Below, one piece after another: positions 9,933 to 21,194 of a stretch of 64,000 nucleotides of DNA. Position numbers and translations under genes: made by a program. Origin of the DNA: Scylla paramamosain (Eukaryota; Arthropoda; Malacostraca; Decapoda; Portunidae); assembly GCF_035594125.1 (NCBI RefSeq), contig NC_087151.1, positions 19,037,501-19,101,500 on the forward strand. The letters are read 5' to 3'. Numbering within the stretch: the first letter of the stretch is position 1; each line of letters starts with the position of its first letter. Under the pieces are notes generated by a model, which did not search any database, was not told the DNA's origin, and saw only the letters and a list, made by a program, of their open reading frames with translations.

Positions 9933-12900
9933 TTATGCATTACCTTCTAACAGCAATACTAGACTATGTATTGGCCTCTCTATGATGGTCCTGTTTGCCT
10001 TTATGTGTCTTCCCTGGTTGTCGAGATTACAGTCTGAAACCAGGACCTTAACCTTTCTTACTAGGCCATCATGATCAGGAGATACTTCTGTTACTCTTCC
10101 CAGTTTCCACTGGTTCCTTGCTACATTCTGATCTTTGATGATAACTATGTCATTTACACTGAGATTCCTCTTTGGTGTTGTCCACTTATTTCTAAGTTGT
10201 AGGAATTGCACATACTCCTTTTTCCACCTGGACCAGAACTGGTTGGCCAGGTATTGTGCTCTGCGCCATCTCTTTATGCAGTACAGGTCCTTCTTAATGA
10301 AAATGCTTGGAGGAGGCAGTACTAGCTTTGTTTTCATAGTTAACAAATTACTGGGTGTCAACGGTGTAGGACTTTCTGGGGAGTTAAGATGGTCCACGGT
10401 TAGGGGACGACCATTAACTATATTTTCCGCTTCAACTAAGAAGGTTCTCAGATCTTGGTCATCTAACTGGGTACCATGCTGATCAAGTAACACAGAGAGT
10501 ACATTTCTCACTGTGCGTATCTGCCTCTCCCAAACACCTCCCATGTGACTGGAATTGGGTACATTCATGTTAAAAACAATCCAGTCACACTGATCTTTCA
10601 TGAGTTCTTGTCTGACTTTATTGTTGTTTAATTCTTTCAAGCATTTCTCATACTCTGATTTGGCTCCTACAAAGTTAGTTCCTTGGTCACATCTCAACTG
10701 TCTTACGGGCCCTCTTCGTCCTACAAAGCGACGGTATGCACTTAGGAAGGAACTTGTATCCATGCTGTTGGCTGTCTCTATGTGCACAGCTCTACATGCC
10801 ATGCAAGTAAAGAGCACTCCATATCTTTTAAGCTCTTTACGCCCCTCTTTGATATAGAAAGGGCCAAAGAAATCTACTGCTGAGTATGTAAAAGGAGGTG
10901 ATGGTTCTAGTCTGTCAATAGGCAGGTCTGCCATCTTCTGTCCCTGTGTTGTACTTCTAACTTTACGACAGATAATGCACTTTGAAATGTGCCTTGATAC
11001 TAGGGATGATCCTCCTACTATCCAGTATCCACATGACCTGATTTCATTTAAAGTTATGCCCCTGCCTTGATGATTTGTCCTTTTGTGATGGTGGCATATT
11101 ATCAGCTGGGTTATGTGAGATGTTTTGGGGAGGATGACTGGATGTCTGGATTCATCTGTCAGATTAGAAAGCCTCAATCTTCCTCCTACTCTCATGATAC
11201 CATTTTTGTCAATGAAGGGATCTAACTTATAGAGGGAACTGGTCTTGTTTATCACTTTTGTTCCCTTGCCATTGTCTCCTTTAATTAAAGAATTATGGTT
11301 AGCAGATGATTCCAGTACATCTATCTCCTTCTGGAATGCCTTTGCTTGCAGTTGTTTTATAATTACATTTTCAGCTTCTGACACTTGTGCTACATTTACT
11401 GGCTTATATGTGTTTCCCTTTACTTTAGTAGTGCCATCACCTTTTCCTCTGAAGCTGTTCAGAAGCTTGAGGCATACAGCAACTGCCCTCTTTGCTTTAA
11501 ACCAATCTGAAAAATACTCAAGTCTTTCTAGTATATCTGTGGGCTGTTGTGTACCTACAGCATGGCATACAACTTTCTTCACTTCTGGATCATTCTCATT
11601 TATGACCTTGTACTGGGAATGGCTATCCATTTTGCTATGTTGCCAAAGGAATTCTGGGCCATTCCACCAGATCTTGCTATTACACAATTCATCTGCTGTC
11701 ATGCCTCTAGATGCATGATCTGCTGGGTTATACTGTGTCTCTACAAATTTCCACTGATCTGGTGAAGTGTGATCTCTTATTGTTTCTACTCTACGAGTAT
11801 TTGCAACATATACATGGAATCTCTTTGCCTCATTTGCAATGTAACCAAGGACTACTTTGCTGTCTGTCCAAAATACTTCTTCCACATTATTATACTCAAG
11901 TTCTCCCTTCAAGAGTTTATGGATTCTAACTGACACCACTGCTGCTGCTAGTTCTAGTCTGGGAATTGTCATGGTTTTTAGAGGTGTGACACGTGACTTT
12001 GCCATTACTAATGCACAATGAATTTGGCCAGTCTTGCTAATTAATCTAATATATGAGCACTGGCCATATCCCTCTTGACAGGCATCTGAAAAGTGATGGA
12101 GTTCAACCTTTTCTACTTCCCCAAAGTCATCAGGTTTGTAGCATCTAGGTACCTTTAACTGATCTAGTTTGTGCAGCTCATCCTTCCATTTTATCCATTT
12201 AGGTTTGACATAATCTGGCACCTCATCATCCCATTCAACTGCATTCTTACATAATTCTTGTAAAATTTGCTTTCCAGTCAGTATGAGAGGTGACACTAGA
12301 CCTAATGGATCATATATAGAGCTCACTGTTGACAGAATGCCTCTCCTGGTGAGTGGCTTGTCTTTCAGCTTTATTCTAAATTGAAATGTGTCAGATTCTA
12401 TGCACCACTCAACTCCCAAAGTTCTTTCTATAGGCAGTGTGTCTTCATTCTTACTAAAATCCAAACTTTTAATTCCATCTGCTCTCTCATGAGGAGAAAT
12501 TGCAGCTAATACATCTTTGTTGTTTGACAAGAACTTATGAAGGTTAAAACCTCCCTTGTAACATAATTCTTTGCTTTGCTGAATAAGAGTGACAGCTTCA
12601 TCCATTGTAGCTACTGACTTCAAACCATCAACATAAAAGTTGTTTCTTACAAACTTGGCTGCATCAGATCCACATCCATAGTCATCTGCAGCTTTCTTAA
12701 GAGCAAAGTTGGCTACACTTGGAGATGAAGTAGCTCCAAACAGGTGAGCTGTCATCCTGTATTCAGCTATCTCATTATTAAGGTCACCATTTTCCCACCA
12801 AAGGAATCTTAACATGTCTCTGTGTTCTGGGTTGACCTTCACTTGATGGTACATTGCTTCTATATCACATACAAGTGCAATGCTTTCTTGCCTAAACCTA

Positions 12901-15239
12901 CACAACACTCCAATAAGTTTGTTGGTAAGGTCTGGGCCTTGTAACAGGTGACTGTTTAATGATTGGTTCCTGTAGTTTGCACTACAGTCAAAGACAACTC
13001 TCAACTTCTTTGGCTTTCTTGGATGATAGACTCCATGATGTGGAATGTACCAGACCTTACCATCATTCCTAACTAAATCCTTTGTCGGTACAACCTCTGC
13101 ATAACCTTTTGTAATCATATCATCCATGAACACTTTGTAATCACCTTTGTGTTGATTATCCTTCTCAAGTTTAGCTCTTAACTTCTTGAGTCTCTGCTCT
13201 GCTAATATTTTGTTATTTGGAAGCTTGACGTTATCATCTTTAAGAGGAAGGGGCAACTCATAATGGCCATCCTTCAGCTGATGTACTCCTTCTTTCATCT
13301 TACTCATAAACCTTTTATCTTCATATGATAATGGAGTGTCAGCTGACTTTCTATCACTGAAGTCAAGTTCAAACATATCTCTCACTTGAGAAGGATTAAT
13401 CATCTCTTTGGTTTTAGTAGGAACCACTAAGAAATTAACCCTCTTTTCTTCATTGATTTCTACTTCTTGTGTCACTGTTCTGTAGACTACCACTGTATCC
13501 TCCAATGGACTTGAATGGGGTGAGATTTTACCAATGATCCCCCAACCTAGCTCTGTCCTACGGGCATAGGGATGCTTCTTGCTATCACCTGCTATTTGCT
13601 CTTCTGCCATAATGGCTTCTGCACAATCAAGACCAATGAGAAGTCCTATGTCAATGTTTGGGTCATATTTCATTAGTTTGTCAGAGATTGCCTTTAAGTG
13701 GGGCCAGTCGCAAGCAGTCTCGGGCCTTGGTATCTGACTCCGTCCAGCTGAAATGTTTTCTGTTGAATATGCTGAAGGGACTGATATTTCCACTTCTTCA
13801 TTATAACCTCTTACTTTAAGTCCATGAATTTTGATAGAATCAGTGATTTGTTTTCCACTTATTGTATGGATATTGAGTGACACTGATGGTCCACTAACTC
13901 CCAATTTATTCAGAGTGCTTTCCTTGATGAATGAAGCATCAGACTGCTCATCCAGCAGGGCATACACTAAAACTTTATTCTCTTCATTACTAACATGATG
14001 TAACCATACAGGAACTATCATGGTGTGCATGTCATGTGTCACTGATTCTGTAACTTTGACCTTATTTGCTACTACTGTGGGTTTATCATCTTTAGGCTGA
14101 GTTGCTTGTGCTGGCACCTTTTGGCTCTCAGTTCTTGTCATATCATCATTGTGAAGAGCTGTGGGATGGTATCTCTGACATACTTTACAAACTTTCCTTC
14201 TTCTACAATCCTTTACTTTGTGACCCATTTTTAGACACCCTGTACATAACCGTTTTTCTTTAGCAAATTTGTACCTAGTATTACCATCAAGTTTGGCAAA
14301 TTCCTTGCAATCATCTAAATCATGATCCTTTGTACAGTAGTGACAGAATCGTCCTTTCCTTTCCTGGTCCTTGGGATACTGTTTGTTGGCTTGTACATTT
14401 ACTTTACTTTGGAATGACCACATTGGTTTTTCCTCAATTGATTTAGCCATGAAAGTTCTACTCCCTCTATTCTTTGTCATGATGTTTGATTCCCTTGGTT
14501 TCCAATTGGTTGCCCATGTTTGAGTTTTGATCCAATCATTTACTTCCCTACTTACTGAATTCCAGGAAAGAAATGGATTGCTTGCTCCTTTTGCTTCTTT
14601 CTGGACAAATTCACATAACATTTCAAAGGGTGGGTGGTGCTCTTCATTGCTACTAGAAGTGTTATTACTGTTAGTATCAAGATATATCATCGCTTGCTTT
14701 CTCCAGTCATGAACAACATGTTCAGGGAGTTTTGCTAGCACCTTTCTCTGCTCTCTAGGGTCATTCAGAAATGACAAATAAGAAGTGTGTTTCATTGCAG
14801 CTAAACAGCACTTCAAAAAATCTGAGAATGCTGTTAATGCTGGACCATTATGTGGAGAGATTGGTAGCCAATTCATTAACTTATTTGTGTAAGCATCTGC
14901 TATGATGCTTTTGTTTCCAAATCTATCACTAAGAATTTTCTTTGCTTGCACATAGTCAGCATCAGAGTTAAAGTGCATTAACATTTTAATGGCATCCCTT
15001 GCCTCACCAGTTGTATACCTCTCTAAGTAGGCAAGTCTCTCTTTACCAATAGAAGTTTTAGACTCTACATAAGTTTCAAAGTTTTTCAACAAACTTTGAA
15101 ATTCCATGGGTTCTCCATCAAAAGTGTTAGGCTCTATTGGAGGGAGGCTCCACTTGGGATCAGGTATGTTGATTGCAAAGGTTCCCCAGGATGGGAAAAG
15201 GATTGATGATTGTCTCACATTATTCACATTATTAGGCAT
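9933..15239 (-). CDS. BEL/Pao gag-pol polyprotein, 1768 residues
   Basis: One uninterrupted frame. In order: gag DUF1759-like region (EPNTFDGEPMEFQSLL, from about residue 37); zinc knuckles CHYC and CTGCLKMGHKVKDC (about 295-365); an A17-type aspartic protease region with LLDEQSDASFI; the RT with RVVFDCSA and FGATSSPSVANFAL; RNase H (HFSDACQEG, RLELAAA, WTDSKVVLGY); integrase zinc-binding region (HHHKRTNHQG, CIICRK) and DDE core (AVDFFGP, RCDQGTNF, VWERQIR); and a DUF5641-like C-terminus (WRRAQYLANQFW). The RT box at residues 869-872 reads YVDG (12624-12635) where YVDD is expected, so the second catalytic Asp is missing although the frame is open. The frame is also open upstream of the ATG and overlaps the end of the upstream ORF. 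Confidence 0.93.
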   Translation of the reverse strand: MPNNVNNVRQSSILFPSWGTFAINIPDPKWSLPPIEPNTFDGEPMEFQSLLKNFETYVESKTSIGKERLAYLERYTTGEARDAIKMLMHFNSDADYVQAKKILSDRFGNKSIIADAYTNKLMNWLPISPHNGPALTAFSDFLKCCLAAMKHTSYLSFLNDPREQRKVLAKLPEHVVHDWRKQAMIYLDTNSNNTSSSNEEHHPPFEMLCEFVQKEAKGASNPFLSWNSVSREVNDWIKTQTWATNWKPRESNIMTKNRGSRTFMAKSIEEKPMWSFQSKVNVQANKQYPKDQERKGRFCHYCTKDHDLDDCKEFAKLDGNTRYKFAKEKRLCTGCLKMGHKVKDCRRRKVCKVCQRYHPTALHNDDMTRTESQKVPAQATQPKDDKPTVVANKVKVTESVTHDMHTMIVPVWLHHVSNEENKVLVYALLDEQSDASFIKESTLNKLGVSGPSVSLNIHTISGKQITDSIKIHGLKVRGYNEEVEISVPSAYSTENISAGRSQIPRPETACDWPHLKAISDKLMKYDPNIDIGLLIGLDCAEAIMAEEQIAGDSKKHPYARRTELGWGIIGKISPHSSPLEDTVVVYRTVTQEVEINEEKRVNFLVVPTKTKEMINPSQVRDMFELDFSDRKSADTPLSYEDKRFMSKMKEGVHQLKDGHYELPLPLKDDNVKLPNNKILAEQRLKKLRAKLEKDNQHKGDYKVFMDDMITKGYAEVVPTKDLVRNDGKVWYIPHHGVYHPRKPKKLRVVFDCSANYRNQSLNSHLLQGPDLTNKLIGVLCRFRQESIALVCDIEAMYHQVKVNPEHRDMLRFLWWENGDLNNEIAEYRMTAHLFGATSSPSVANFALKKAADDYGCGSDAAKFVRNNFYVDGLKSVATMDEAVTLIQQSKELCYKGGFNLHKFLSNNKDVLAAISPHERADGIKSLDFSKNEDTLPIERTLGVEWCIESDTFQFRIKLKDKPLTRRGILSTVSSIYDPLGLVSPLILTGKQILQELCKNAVEWDDEVPDYVKPKWIKWKDELHKLDQLKVPRCYKPDDFGEVEKVELHHFSDACQEGYGQCSYIRLISKTGQIHCALVMAKSRVTPLKTMTIPRLELAAAVVSVRIHKLLKGELEYNNVEEVFWTDSKVVLGYIANEAKRFHVYVANTRRVETIRDHTSPDQWKFVETQYNPADHASRGMTADELCNSKIWWNGPEFLWQHSKMDSHSQYKVINENDPEVKKVVCHAVGTQQPTDILERLEYFSDWFKAKRAVAVCLKLLNSFRGKGDGTTKVKGNTYKPVNVAQVSEAENVIIKQLQAKAFQKEIDVLESSANHNSLIKGDNGKGTKVINKTSSLYKLDPFIDKNGIMRVGGRLRLSNLTDESRHPVILPKTSHITQLIICHHHKRTNHQGRGITLNEIRSCGYWIVGGSSLVSRHISKCIICRKVRSTTQGQKMADLPIDRLEPSPPFTYSAVDFFGPFYIKEGRKELKRYGVLFTCMACRAVHIETANSMDTSSFLSAYRRFVGRRGPVRQLRCDQGTNFVGAKSEYEKCLKELNNNKVRQELMKDQCDWIVFNMNVPNSSHMGGVWERQIRTVRNVLSVLLDQHGTQLDDQDLRTFLVEAENIVNGRPLTVDHLNSPESPTPLTPSNLLTMKTKLVLPPPSIFIKKDLYCIKRWRRAQYLANQFWSRWKKEYVQFLQLRNKWTTPKRNLSVNDIVIIKDQNVARNQWKLGRVTEVSPDHDGLVRKVKVLVSDCNLDNQGRHIKANRTIIERPIHSLVLLLEGNA

Positions 15240-15258
15240 GTTGACATTATGAGTGTGT

Positions 15259-16263
15259 CTACAAGAGCTTGGTACAAGACTGAGCTGTAGGGTTGAGATT
15301 TATTACCTGAGGTTCACTAAATATTTGTCCATCTACTTCATTTGTCATCAATTCATTATCTCTATTGCAAGAAGAAGGTTCCTGTGGGTCATGGAATGTA
15401 ACATATTTGTGAGGCATGGCATTGTCACTTTGTTGATTTGCAATTGCTTGTGCTTTCATTTCATTTTGTGACTCTATGTATTGTTGAAGATAACTTTGCT
15501 TCTCTACACTTTCATCATTACCTGGAAGCATTTTTACTTCTTCTTCAACTAAGCTAAGAGCATTAAGTTCTGCACTAGCAACTGCTAAATCTCTCTCTTT
15601 CTTTTTCTTTGCAAACATTGCCTGGTCTCTAGCTAACCTAACTTCTGCCTCTGCTAAACTATCATGATATTCCATTTCCTTTCTAAGTCTGGCTACCTTT
15701 GCTGCTGCTTCTTGCTTTCTTTGTGCTGATGAACGTGATGAAGTAGATGAGACTCTAGAATGCCTAGACCGTTTGCTAGAACAAATTGATCCTCTGTCAT
15801 TCTTTAACTCTTTTCTTTTACATTCTATACTTTCTAATATTTCATGGTGAACTTGTTGATTGTGTTCCAGCTCTTCATTTAGCTCCTCTGACCTTTCTGG
15901 CTCTAGTTCCACCAGCTTTGTGTATTCCACATAATACTGATGAAATGCCTCTATTACTTCACTTGACATGGGCTCTAATTCAAAGGGGCTAATTGCAATT
16001 TTTAATCCTTTCTTAATTTTGCTGATAACACTGCTCCATTTACGCTTACAGGACTCTGCTCTTCCTTTGGTTACACTGACTTGATATTCTCTTCCTTTAT
16101 CGGTTGGCACTCGCTTCCTGACACTAACTTCTTCAATACAAGTTTGATCCCTGTCCACTTGCTCACCCTCACCTTCCCTAAGGCCATCTACGGCATTAAT
16201 TTCCTCAGTATCAGACATATCTAACAACTTAATTGTGTCAATACTAAGACACTGAAAGAGCAA
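15259..16263 (-). CDS. BEL N-terminal gag ORF, coiled coil, 334 residues
   Basis: The frame begins at ATG 16263 (a second ATG starts MSDTEEINAVDG 16 codons later) and ends ...SCTKLL, TAG. Residues from about 110 to 240 are strongly charged with heptad-like spacing (LRKEMEYHDSLAEAEVRLAR), which suggests a coiled coil for gag assembly. The downstream polyprotein lies in the +1 frame and is open across this stop, so the two overlap. Either a single indel split one gag-pol ORF or a +1 shift joins them. No cellular homologue is recognised. Confidence 0.75.
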   Translation of the reverse strand: MLFQCLSIDTIKLLDMSDTEEINAVDGLREGEGEQVDRDQTCIEEVSVRKRVPTDKGREYQVSVTKGRAESCKRKWSSVISKIKKGLKIAISPFELEPMSSEVIEAFHQYYVEYTKLVELEPERSEELNEELEHNQQVHHEILESIECKRKELKNDRGSICSSKRSRHSRVSSTSSRSSAQRKQEAAAKVARLRKEMEYHDSLAEAEVRLARDQAMFAKKKKERDLAVASAELNALSLVEEEVKMLPGNDESVEKQSYLQQYIESQNEMKAQAIANQQSDNAMPHKYVTFHDPQEPSSCNRDNELMTNEVDGQIFSEPQVINLNPTAQSCTKLL

Positions 16264-16549
16264 TTAAATTACCACTCTTAATGCTAGCTAATTGTGGGTA
16301 ATTTTCACTTAGGCTACTCAATTCAGTGCACATACATACTATTATACTTTCTTGCCTGTGACCATGGGTTCTACAAAATGGTGGCGAGGCACAGTGGGTA
16401 GAAGGGAGTGGTTGTCGTCAAGGGTAGAGCTGACCCCGGGGCCTCAGAGGTCAACCTTTAGGCTTATGTCAGCGTCCCCTCGTCCTGTGACTCACTCTTG
16501 CTGCGGTTTCACATGGAGCCAATTTCTTGCTTGTAGGTCGAGTTCTTAC
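16264..16549 (-). other. BEL 5' untranslated leader
   Basis: This is the internal region between the 5' LTR and the first ORF. It should contain the primer binding site next to 16549. The adjacent sequence, read on the minus strand, starts GTAAGAACTCGACC, and I could not match it to a tRNA 3' end. Confidence 0.6.
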
Positions 16550-17077
16550 TGTAGCCGCACCGGCTGGGGATCAATTGGCTCTCAGGTGATCTGTTTTACT
16601 GATCACACCCATCATCGTAGGGTCGAGGAAAGGCATTTCTCTCTCTGACGTTTATTGATGAGGTAGGCATGACCGTAAGAACTGCGAACAAGTTCTCGGT
16701 CTCAATTTCTTACAAAATAACATTATACACTGATATTAAACACTTTCAACATATTACAATATTCATTAACAATACATGCAATTGACTTGGCACTATGACA
16801 ATCAGTTTTTACTACAAAATTAAAGTATTTACCTCGGTCACCATCCTGCCCGTCTTTGTCTGAGCGCGACTTGGCCGTGAGTGATGCCCGCAGGCCACTA
16901 GCAGGTTAACCCCACACTACTAACAAGTGAGCATCGGCTTCGGTGCTTAATATAGCATCAAATACTGATACTCACACATATTACACGTTTTCATGCAAAT
17001 AGAAAACTATTGAACATTTCACTTATATATGCCGAGGAATAATCACATGAGGTACATACACTTTACATACAGTAACA
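16550..17077 (-). repeat. BEL 5' LTR, 528 bases, intact
   Basis: Direct repeat of the left LTR after removal of its insertion; both copies are exactly 528 bases. It is followed by TTACG, the target duplication. Confidence 0.93.
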
Positions 17078-17239
17078 TTACGTGTACTGGACAGAGCGGG
17101 ACTGGATCTCATCGCAGACACGGCATCAGTCGTCCTTACACTGTCATGGAATAGTAGTTCTCGCGGGAATCACAAATCATGACCCACATTTTACCAAGCA
17201 TAACTCTGGGTGGGCTTTTGTCACCTTATTTCATGGTGC

Positions 17240-17860
<621 letters not shown>

Positions 17861-18051
17861 TTTTGTCTTTGACAAGTACATGTTATTTTTATTGCAAAAC
17901 AAGAGAAAATGTTCGGTGCTACTTTAGAGTGAGGTGTACCGCCATATGTAGCCTACCCAGGTGCAGCCTGAGGTCTACCGCATGACCCGCATCCCTCTGG
18001 GACCTTCCCCGCACCTGTCCATCAAACATGTGACCTGTCCACATGACCTGC

Positions 18052-18062
18052 CCATATAAAAG
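18052..18062 (+). promoter_or_regulatory. Possible TATA box of the Merlin transposase
   Basis: CATATAAAAGG lies about 75 bases upstream of the transposase ATG at 18136. It is a plausible core promoter; there is no other support. Confidence 0.35.
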
Positions 18063-18135
18063 GAAGCAAATGGAGCTCCTAAATCAGATTCCTCCTCGGC
18101 CTAAAATAATTAACATCGATTGAGGGTACTTCAAA

Positions 18136-19124
18136 ATGTTGCAGAAGGAGTTTTATAGAAGAGTCATTCTGACAGAAGAAGCAGCATTCACCTTTTTAAG
18201 GGAGCACAATCTCTTGGATAGAGTTCAAGAAACAGATCCATGCCATAAATGTTGTTCTGTTATGCAGGAAAAAAGAAAGCGTAACAGAGGAGGAGAATTC
18301 AAGCCTGTGTTACGTTGCCCTCGAAAGGGGTGTCAAACTACACGGTTTGTTCATACAGGAAATGAGTTTTTCCATTATACGGACATGAACAACAAATTGC
18401 ACTGCAATTTGAGCCTGTGTGAAATATTATAATTAATATTTCTCTTTGTATTAGATATACCAATGTCCACAGTAATGACTCTCACAGGAAAATCTACCAT
18501 TACTGTAGCTGACTGGTTCAACATGTGCCGAGAGGTGTGTACAGACATAGTTTCTCATCAATGATGAGGAAAGATGGTAGGAGCAAAAGATAACCCCATC
18601 CAAATTGATGAGGCAAGATTTGCTGGTCGACGGAAGTACAACCGAGGAAGGATGGTGAATGGAGACAACGCTCCTCTCTCCGAGGACAGTGACGCAGAAC
18701 AAGAAATAGCAGAAACCATGGGCGTAGAATTGATGGGCCTTGAGTTTTTGGTCTTAAATAAGGCTCAGACTGTCAGTACTTTTGGGTGGAACGGCATGAC
18801 CGCAACACTCTAATCCCTGTTATTGAAAGGGAGTGCGCATATGGTTCGGTGATTCATTCAGATGAGTGGCCTGCTAATAGCAACCTAAATGCCATGGGGT
18901 ACCAGCATTTTACAGTGAACCACCAGCAACATTTTGTGGATCCAGTGACAGGAGCACACACACAGGCAATTGATTGATCATGGTTGGACACTAAAACAGT
19001 GATTCGGAAGAGAATGCAAGGTGTTGGTTGTCAGCTGTTCCAGTCTCATCTCGATCATTTCTGCTGGAAGATGATGAGAAAAAATTCCAATGATCTATTT
19101 GTGTCATTCTTAGAAGATGTATGA
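18136..19124 (+). pseudogene. Merlin (ISXO2-like) transposase, broken
   Basis: The first frame (18136-18432) has a zinc-binding N-terminus with CHKC and CPRKGC. After a frame change at about 18430-18570, the catalytic domain follows: IQIDEARFAGRRKYNRGRM (first Asp), GSVIHSDEWPANSN (second Asp) and GAHTQAID, stop, SWLDTK. In the last motif, members of this family usually have Glu (H-T-x-x-I-E); here it is Asp followed by a stop. At least one frameshift and several stops make it inactive. Confidence 0.8.
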
Positions 19125-19383
19125 AGTGTGTATCGCTAGAATAAATGTATGGAAATATACTCGTATGATAACATGTTTATTTTTACCTTTCTTCCTTATC
19201 TATTTAAGTCATTACTAGGATATGTACAAATTAAGTGTTTATCGCTAAAATAAATGTATGGAAATATGTGATATCCATGAGGGAGGGATAATGCAGCGGT
19301 AGACCTCACGCTATAGTGCTAACAGGAGGTAGATCACACGCTATAGTGTGGTAGACCTCATGCTAAAATAGCACCAAATGTTC

Positions 19384-19533
19384 ATTATTCCTGTCAAACT
19401 TTGCTTTTGTGGCTTTTAGATTTTTTTTTTGCCCTAAAATAGTTAAATTTCACCATTTTCACCATTTTTGGACAGAAAAACAAATTCAAATGACAAAAAT
19501 TTATTTTAAAACTTCTGAAACTAATTTTTACGA
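19384..19533. other. Short AT-rich non-coding stretch
   Basis: Nothing recognised between the Merlin target duplication and the minus-strand pseudogene. Confidence 0.4.
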
Positions 19534-20821
19534 TTAAAAATGAAGTTTTCTTGATTTGCATGAATACAACAAATCTCTTTCATATATGAGCCCCCAAATA
19601 TAGGGTCCTATCATTTTCTCATTGAAGGATACCTGGTATCTCTGTTCAAAGTTCATTATATATTGGTTGAAACACTCCCCTTGTTCCTCTGAATATGCTC
19701 CCATATTCTTGAAGTTGTTGAGGTGAACACCTAGGATATGGACCTTCAAGGACATTTTGCAGTTCATCTCACCATAGCTTTTCACTAAAGCTTCAACTAG
19801 TTCCATATAATTATCAGCCTTGTTGTTACCAAGAAAGCCCTGTACTACGGCAGTGAAACACTCCCAAGCTTTTTTCTCCTTTTCTATGAGCTTCTGTAGA
19901 AATTCTGAACACTCCATAATTTTCCATACCTGTGGTCCAATGAAGATATCAGCTTTCACATTTTCCTCTGAAAACTTAGGAAAGAAGTCTTGAAGATATT
20001 TGAAGGCAGCAGACTTCTTGTCAAGAGTTGTAACAAACTGTTTCATGAGTCAGTTTTATGTATAGTGGAAGAAACAAAACCTTTTTGAGGATTCACCAAT
20101 GGCTCATGTTTGATAGTGTGTGCTCCCACTGTAGTGTCAATCCTTGTTGGCCAGTACTTTCTCTGGTAATGTGCTGCTCTGTCTCTACTGTCCCAGAAAC
20201 AAACAAAACAGGGATTCTTGGTAAAACCTTGCAGTCCCATCAAAAAAGCCACCATCTTGAAGTCTCCAATAACTTTCCTACCATACTTGTAGTTCAAAGT
20301 TTCCAGTAGAAGCTTTACACTACTGTAAATCTCCTTAAGATGCTCAGAATGAGCAAGAGGCAGAGATGGATACTTGGTTCCACTGTGGAGAAATACAGCT
20401 TTCAGGCTTTTGGAGGAGCTGTCAATGAAGAGTCTCCATTCATCTGCACTGTAAGCTATTCCAATAGCATCAAACAAGCCTGATACATCATTACAGTAGC
20501 AAAGAAGCTGGAGAAATGTTTGTGACGTTTTCTTTGGCTGGTCACTTGCACACTATCATCAAGTAAATCACATTCCTTCAGCCTTGAAATCAATTCACCT
20601 TTTGACTTTGTCAAACCAAGATCTCTGATGAGATCATTGAGGTCTCTTTGGTTTGAATAATAAGGATTCCTTTCAATTACAACTGTATCTGTGATGTCTG
20701 GATAGAAAACAGCACATGCATTTTTCCCAGATCGGCATTTGGAGGGATCCACCATGCAGGAAAAGCAGTCAATTCGGTGATCAGTAAGTTCACGCCATAT
20801 TCTAGGAATAGCAAATATCAT
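19534..20821 (-). pseudogene. Broken repeat-family protein of unknown function
   Basis: Three overlapping minus-strand frames (20456-20821, 20043-20477, 19534-20046) form about 425 residues once two frameshifts are allowed for. The N-terminus has HRIDCFSCMVDPSKC. The middle has DEWRLFIDSSSKSLKAVFLH, IGDFKMVAFLMGLQGF and PCFVCFWDSRDRAAHYQRK. The C-terminus has GAYSEEQGECFN. I recall such proteins as common, uncharacterised arthropod repeats. Acidic residues in LFIDSS, IGDFK and EEQGE could be a DDE triad with a Cys-x2-Cys insertion, which is speculation. No termini were found. Confidence 0.5.
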
Positions 20822-21194
20822 AGCTCTGTTTTCCCTTCTATACCATCAAAAGAACAACAGTACGAGTTTCTGCTAAACTTATTTTATTTTTATTCTGAAT
20901 TCTTAATTGGATTTTACTCCTGAAAAACTAACAGCTATTTTACCTTCTAGTGTTCACTTACAATGCTCACAAGCAAAATGAAATGCCCAGGTCTTGTCTT
21001 GGTCCCCAACTGGCACAGCAAAATATGCTTTGTAAGCTTCACACATTTTTCAGATACTGTCACAGAGAACTTTGCTCTTGTCTACATGAATTGACCACAT
21101 ATGTAGCAGAATGCATCTGGAGAATGATTGCAACCTATTGATGCCATTTCACCTCTTATGATGTATCTTCTCAGGCAGCCAAAGCAAAACTCTT
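20822..21194. other. Non-coding stretch, nothing recognised
   Basis: AT-rich sequence between the broken minus-strand protein and the 5'-truncated LINE B copy. No motif or repeat stands out. Confidence 0.4.

Larger units (their letters stand above)
8220..17077 (-). mobile_element. BEL/Pao LTR retrotransposon with nested insertion
   Basis: The element is bounded by LTRs that begin TGTAGCC and end GTAACA on the plus strand, and is flanked by a 5-bp target duplication TTACG (8215-8219 and 17078-17082). Internal genes run on the minus strand. Total length is 8858 bases. Removing the 1062 bases inserted in the left LTR (nested element plus one 4-bp duplication) leaves 7796 bases. Domain order gag, protease, RT, RNase H, integrase and the A17-type protease place it in BEL/Pao. 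LTRs differ at only a few bases, so insertion is recent. Confidence 0.93.
17915..19375 (+). mobile_element. Merlin-like DNA transposon, 1461 bases
   Basis: Imperfect inverted ends begin GGTGCTACTTTAG (left) and, reverse-complemented, GGTGCTATTTTAG (right), each followed by a GAGGTNTACC word. They are flanked by an exact 8-bp duplication AAATGTTC (17907-17914 and 19376-19383). An 8-bp duplication and an IS1016/ISXO2-like transposase fit the Merlin superfamily. GAGGTCTACC-like words recur inside both ends as subterminal repeats. Confidence 0.88.

Noticed and set aside
16520..16549. tRNA primer binding site next to the BEL 5' LTR
   Set aside because: The bases adjoining the LTR did not match a tRNA 3' end that I recognise.
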